From: Ceratobasidium sp. AG-K
Lineage: Eukaryota > Basidiomycota > Agaricomycetes > Cantharellales > Ceratobasidiaceae
Assembly (NCBI GenBank): GCA_037039685.1
Contig: JAWNGF010000008.1
Coordinates: 1,302,001 to 1,366,000, forward strand
Direction of reading: 5' to 3'
DNA length: 64,000 bases
Made by a program: the position numbers and the translations under genes
The notes under the pieces: model-generated
What the model was told of the DNA's origin: nothing
Database searches by the model: none
The model's input: only the letters and a program-made list of their open reading frames with translations
Shown here: piece after piece, positions 61,433-64,000 of the stretch
Layout of the letters: each line of letters begins with the position of its first letter
Position numbering within the stretch: position 1 is the stretch's first letter

Positions 61433-62104
61433 GTTTGGAGAGGTTCGGGCTATGAAGGGCGGGAGTTTGCAGTGGGTGGGCGTTGCCTAGCTTGTGACAG
61501 GTTTTATGTGAAAGAATCCCCCTACATGGACGTAGTTCCGCCCGTGCGCTATGCGTCATGACTGCGACACCATCAATATTTTGATGGTATTGGGGAGCGC
61601 AGGAACGGGTGCGAGTAATCTATACTTACTTTGAATGGGTTGCGCTGCCCATACCAGGTCGTTTTGGGGAAGACCAGTCAACTCGAGAGTTAGTAATGTT
61701 ACATTGTGGGAATCGTTATTTACGGGCGTACCTATTCGGTTTCTAGAAGTCTGATTGTGCTGGCATCTATAGCGTGTCACGAGTTCCAGCACCAACGCAG
61801 GCAGGAAGGTAGCAGGCGGAGCTTGAGGATGTATGCGCTCATTATGAGCACATTCAAATTGAGTACCCGATAAGGTCTTACGGATATGGATGGTCACGCC
61901 CTTGTTCGCCCACCCAATGCTTGAGCATATACTGTGTGGTAATCAATTCACGGTCACGTTCTATAAATTACCCCAAGGCGCCAGCTCTAACCCAATAGCT
62001 CCGCACATCATATAGGTTTAATTTACCTTGAACATTGATTATCCCAACTAGGTACAATTCAGTAGATGCCAAGTACATGCGCTCGATTCTAGGGATTCAG
62101 AAGT
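61433..62104. other. intergenic region
   Basis: The 113-codon minus-strand frame 61556-61897 starts with an ATG and contains a plausible intron-like stretch, but no recognisable domain. Not called. Confidence 0.4.
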
Positions 62105-63515
62105 TCATTGGACGACCTTGACAACCAGCTTCCCTGAAGTACGGCGGCCAGTAAGATCGGTATGAGACTGACGGATGCCCTCTGTGGTAAGCGGGTATTC
62201 GGCGTGAACAGCAATATTCAGTTTGCCGCTCGCGACCAGTTGAAGCACCCTGGACGAGTACTGATGGAATTCAGCCGGCTCGGCAATGTAGTTGTTCACC
62301 CTGTAGCACAATTGATGAGTTCCCAAATGAAGCTAGTCAAATCTCCGCCGGCGCACTCACACAGGCCTGCAAATCTTGACATTCTTCTGTCCAAGTTTGA
62401 GAATCGAAAATGGCGGCACAACGCCGCTGGCGTTTCCAAAGCTGACGATCGTGCCCTTGCGCCGAATCGAGGTAAAGTTGTCCTCCCAGGTCGAGGCACC
62501 AACCCCGTCAAAGATCGCCTCGACCCCACGCCCGTTGGTCAACTTGAGTACCTCTTCTGGAACCGAGGAATGGCTATAATTGATCACATGTGTTGCTCCT
62601 GCCTTTTTCGCGATTTCGGCCTTGGCTTCGGAAGAAGTTGTGCCTATAACGGTAGCACCAAATTGGCTAGCGAGCTGGCGGCGACACGAGGTTCAGTTAT
62701 GTGGTGGTTGGATGCGTTGTAGCCTGCTCACCTGACAGAGGAGAAGGCCAACGCCACCCGCGGCCGCGTGGACTAGGATCCAGTCTCCTTTCTTTACCTC
62801 GTATGCCTCTGTCGCAAAGGTGAGGGCTAACGAACGGTATTAGAATCCTGAATAAATGACATAATCCGCATTGGTATCTTACCGGTCATTCCTTGCGTCA
62901 AGGCCGCCGCAGCTTGGCGAGTGTCAAGTCCCTCAGGTATGATCTGAGCGTCCTTCCATGGAACGGCAACGTATTCGGCAAGACTGCTCCCTGTATACTG
63001 CATACATTGTTCAGTGGGTTTGATACACGCGTACTTTTGATATTACATACAACAGCCACTTTTGCGCCATCCTTGAACCCACGGGCTTGATATTCGCTTG
63101 AATTGAGCCTACAAACGAAGTTTTAGTACGGAGAGCAGAGGCGGGTTGGCAGACCTACACATCGGTCGAGCTGGGTAAGGAAACAATAGTTCCAGCAGCC
63201 TCCTGGCCAAGGGTGAACGGGGTCGCACGGGGATAGACGCCTCCTCGGAAGTAGGTATCGACTATCGCACGGGTATATGTAAGGCCAAATGACTATTGGA
63301 CTTGGAAGTATCACTTACTAAAGTTTACGCCCGCCCATTCCGTCTTGACAACAATCTCATCGGATTTTGGGGTCGGGACGGGAATATCTATAACTTCAAT
63401 CTCTTCAATCCCACCCTGCTTATTGACACGGGCAGCTTTCATTCTGTAAACTTGCTTTAGTTCAACGCCAACTTGCTTAATAATCACACACTCACGTTTT
63501 GGCAATCGAAGACAT
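62105..63515 (-). CDS. ZTA1: zeta-crystallin-like NADPH:quinone oxidoreductase (MDR family)
   Basis: NADPH-dependent one-electron reductase of quinones in oxidative-stress defence. First exon 63515-63496 (MSSIAKT) joins 63443 onward (MKAARVNKQGGIEEIEVIDI). Later exons give AGVNFIDTYFRGGVYPRATP, LGQEAAGTIVSLPSSTD, YTGSSLAEYVAVPWKDAQII, TRQAAAALTQGMT, and the nucleotide-binding stretch GDWILVHAAAGGVGLLLCQ. Then come ATVIGTTSSEAKAEIAKKAG, GATHVINYSHSSV and GRGVEAIFDGVGASTWEDNF, ending TDLTGRRTSGKLVVKVVQ. The NFIDTYFR and AAAGGVG motifs and lack of zinc-binding residues place it with quinone reductases and not alcohol dehydrogenases. Introns are short and in phase where checked. Confidence 0.92.
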
Positions 63516-63883
63516 GCTTGCAAAACGTTGGAAGTTCGAGTAAAAGGGACGCTGGGTTTGTGCTGATTGACTGAGCAGACCGATCTGGCGAGAAAACTGA
63601 GCTAGGCGTTGTGTTGGTTGAAAGAGCATGGATGTGCTGTGTTTTATGGACAAGATATGGCGGGGTGGCCGCCCCGTGGCGAGCTCACGAAGGATTCCTC
63701 GGTAAGCGACGACCAGTTGGTAATCAAAACTCCCACGAAGATGCTGATGGATCGATCAACCTAGCCAAAAGCATAACGAGCCGAAGGGTGTAATGTTTGG
63801 ACTGTTGTGCTCTTATCGTTGGTTGCGGGATGCAGAGTCAGACGAGTGGCAATGCTCCTTGTTATTAGAAGTGGACTACAAAG
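63516..63883. other. intergenic region
   Basis: Between the quinone reductase start and the stop codon of the partial gene at the window end, both on the minus strand. Nothing else seen. Confidence 0.4.
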
Positions 63884-64000
63884 TTAGACTATAACGAGCG
63901 GATCTGCGTCAGATTCACTAACTACCACTTCGTATACTTCGTTTTGTAGTTCGGGGTCATCGTTTAGAGCGTCTTGAAGTTGCTTCTGAAGGATGGGAAG
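63884..64000 (-). CDS. C-terminus of an unidentified protein, cut by window end
   Basis: The minus-strand frame is open from the window edge and ends at TAA (63884-63886), giving 38 residues: LPILQKQLQDALNDDPELQN then EVYEVVVSESDADPLVIV. The composition (acidic, helix followed by strand) looks like coding sequence but is too short to identify. Confidence 0.45.
   Translation of the reverse strand, partial: LPILQKQLQDALNDDPELQNEVYEVVVSESDADPLVIV

Noticed and set aside
61556..61897. 113-codon minus-strand frame upstream of the I66-like gene
   Set aside because: Contains an intron-like stretch with a branch-like ACTAACT, but no recognisable protein on either side; left as intergenic.

Overview
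The window reads as nuclear DNA of a filamentous basidiomycete, most likely an agaricomycete close to Rhizoctonia (Cantharellales). The signs are dense genes with many 42-60 nt GT-AG introns, a STE3-type pheromone receptor, Kre9/Knh1-like GPI wall proteins, a fungal rhamnogalacturonan acetylesterase, and expanded NACHT-WD40 and TPR-CHAT genes. The organism is inferred, not proven. Most genes are split by short introns, so the exon models below were assembled by hand from splice signals, reading phase and family conservation.

Layout. 1-1.3 kb: C-terminal WD40 half of a NACHT-WD40 (NLR-like) gene that starts outside the window. 2.5-3.8 kb (-): STE3-type pheromone receptor. 5.1-8.9 kb (+): long coiled-coil protein. 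9.4-10.8 kb (-): CDK1/cdc2. 12.4-13.3 kb (-): unrecognised protein. 15.0-16.5 kb: ribosomal protein eS30 (-), divergent from the mitochondrial metalloprotease ATP23 (+). 16.8-17.9 kb (+): peroxin PEX13. 18.3-22.5 kb: broken TPR-CHAT gene. 24.3-28.9 kb: its intact paralogue. 32.7-37.6 kb and 41.2-46.1 kb (-): two complete, tandemly duplicated NACHT-WD40 genes with matching exon structures. 46.9-49.2 kb: a hAT-like DNA element with 19-bp inverted repeats and an 8-bp target duplication, carrying an unrecognised gene. 50.6-51.7 kb (+): rhamnogalacturonan acetylesterase. 51.9-55.7 kb (-): beta-COP. 56.3-57.2 kb (-): a small unknown gene beside its decayed copy. 58.4-60.6 kb (+): two Kre9/Knh1-like wall proteins. 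60.8-61.4 kb (-): a small protein resembling mycocypin/I66-type inhibitors. 62.1-63.5 kb (-): zeta-crystallin-like quinone oxidoreductase. The last 117 bases hold the C-terminus of a further gene.

The housekeeping genes (CDK1, eS30, ATP23, PEX13, beta-COP, quinone reductase) frame a dynamic 18-49 kb island. Two separate segmental tandem duplications built this island. One duplicated a TPR-CHAT gene and carried along the last codons of PEX13. The other duplicated an NLR gene with about 2 kb of its downstream flank. A transposon then landed at the island's edge. NACHT-WD40 receptors and TPR-CHAT putative proteases both belong to protein classes linked to recognition and regulated cell death. 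Their clustering and recent turnover make this the most interesting part of the window. A functional link between them is inference only.
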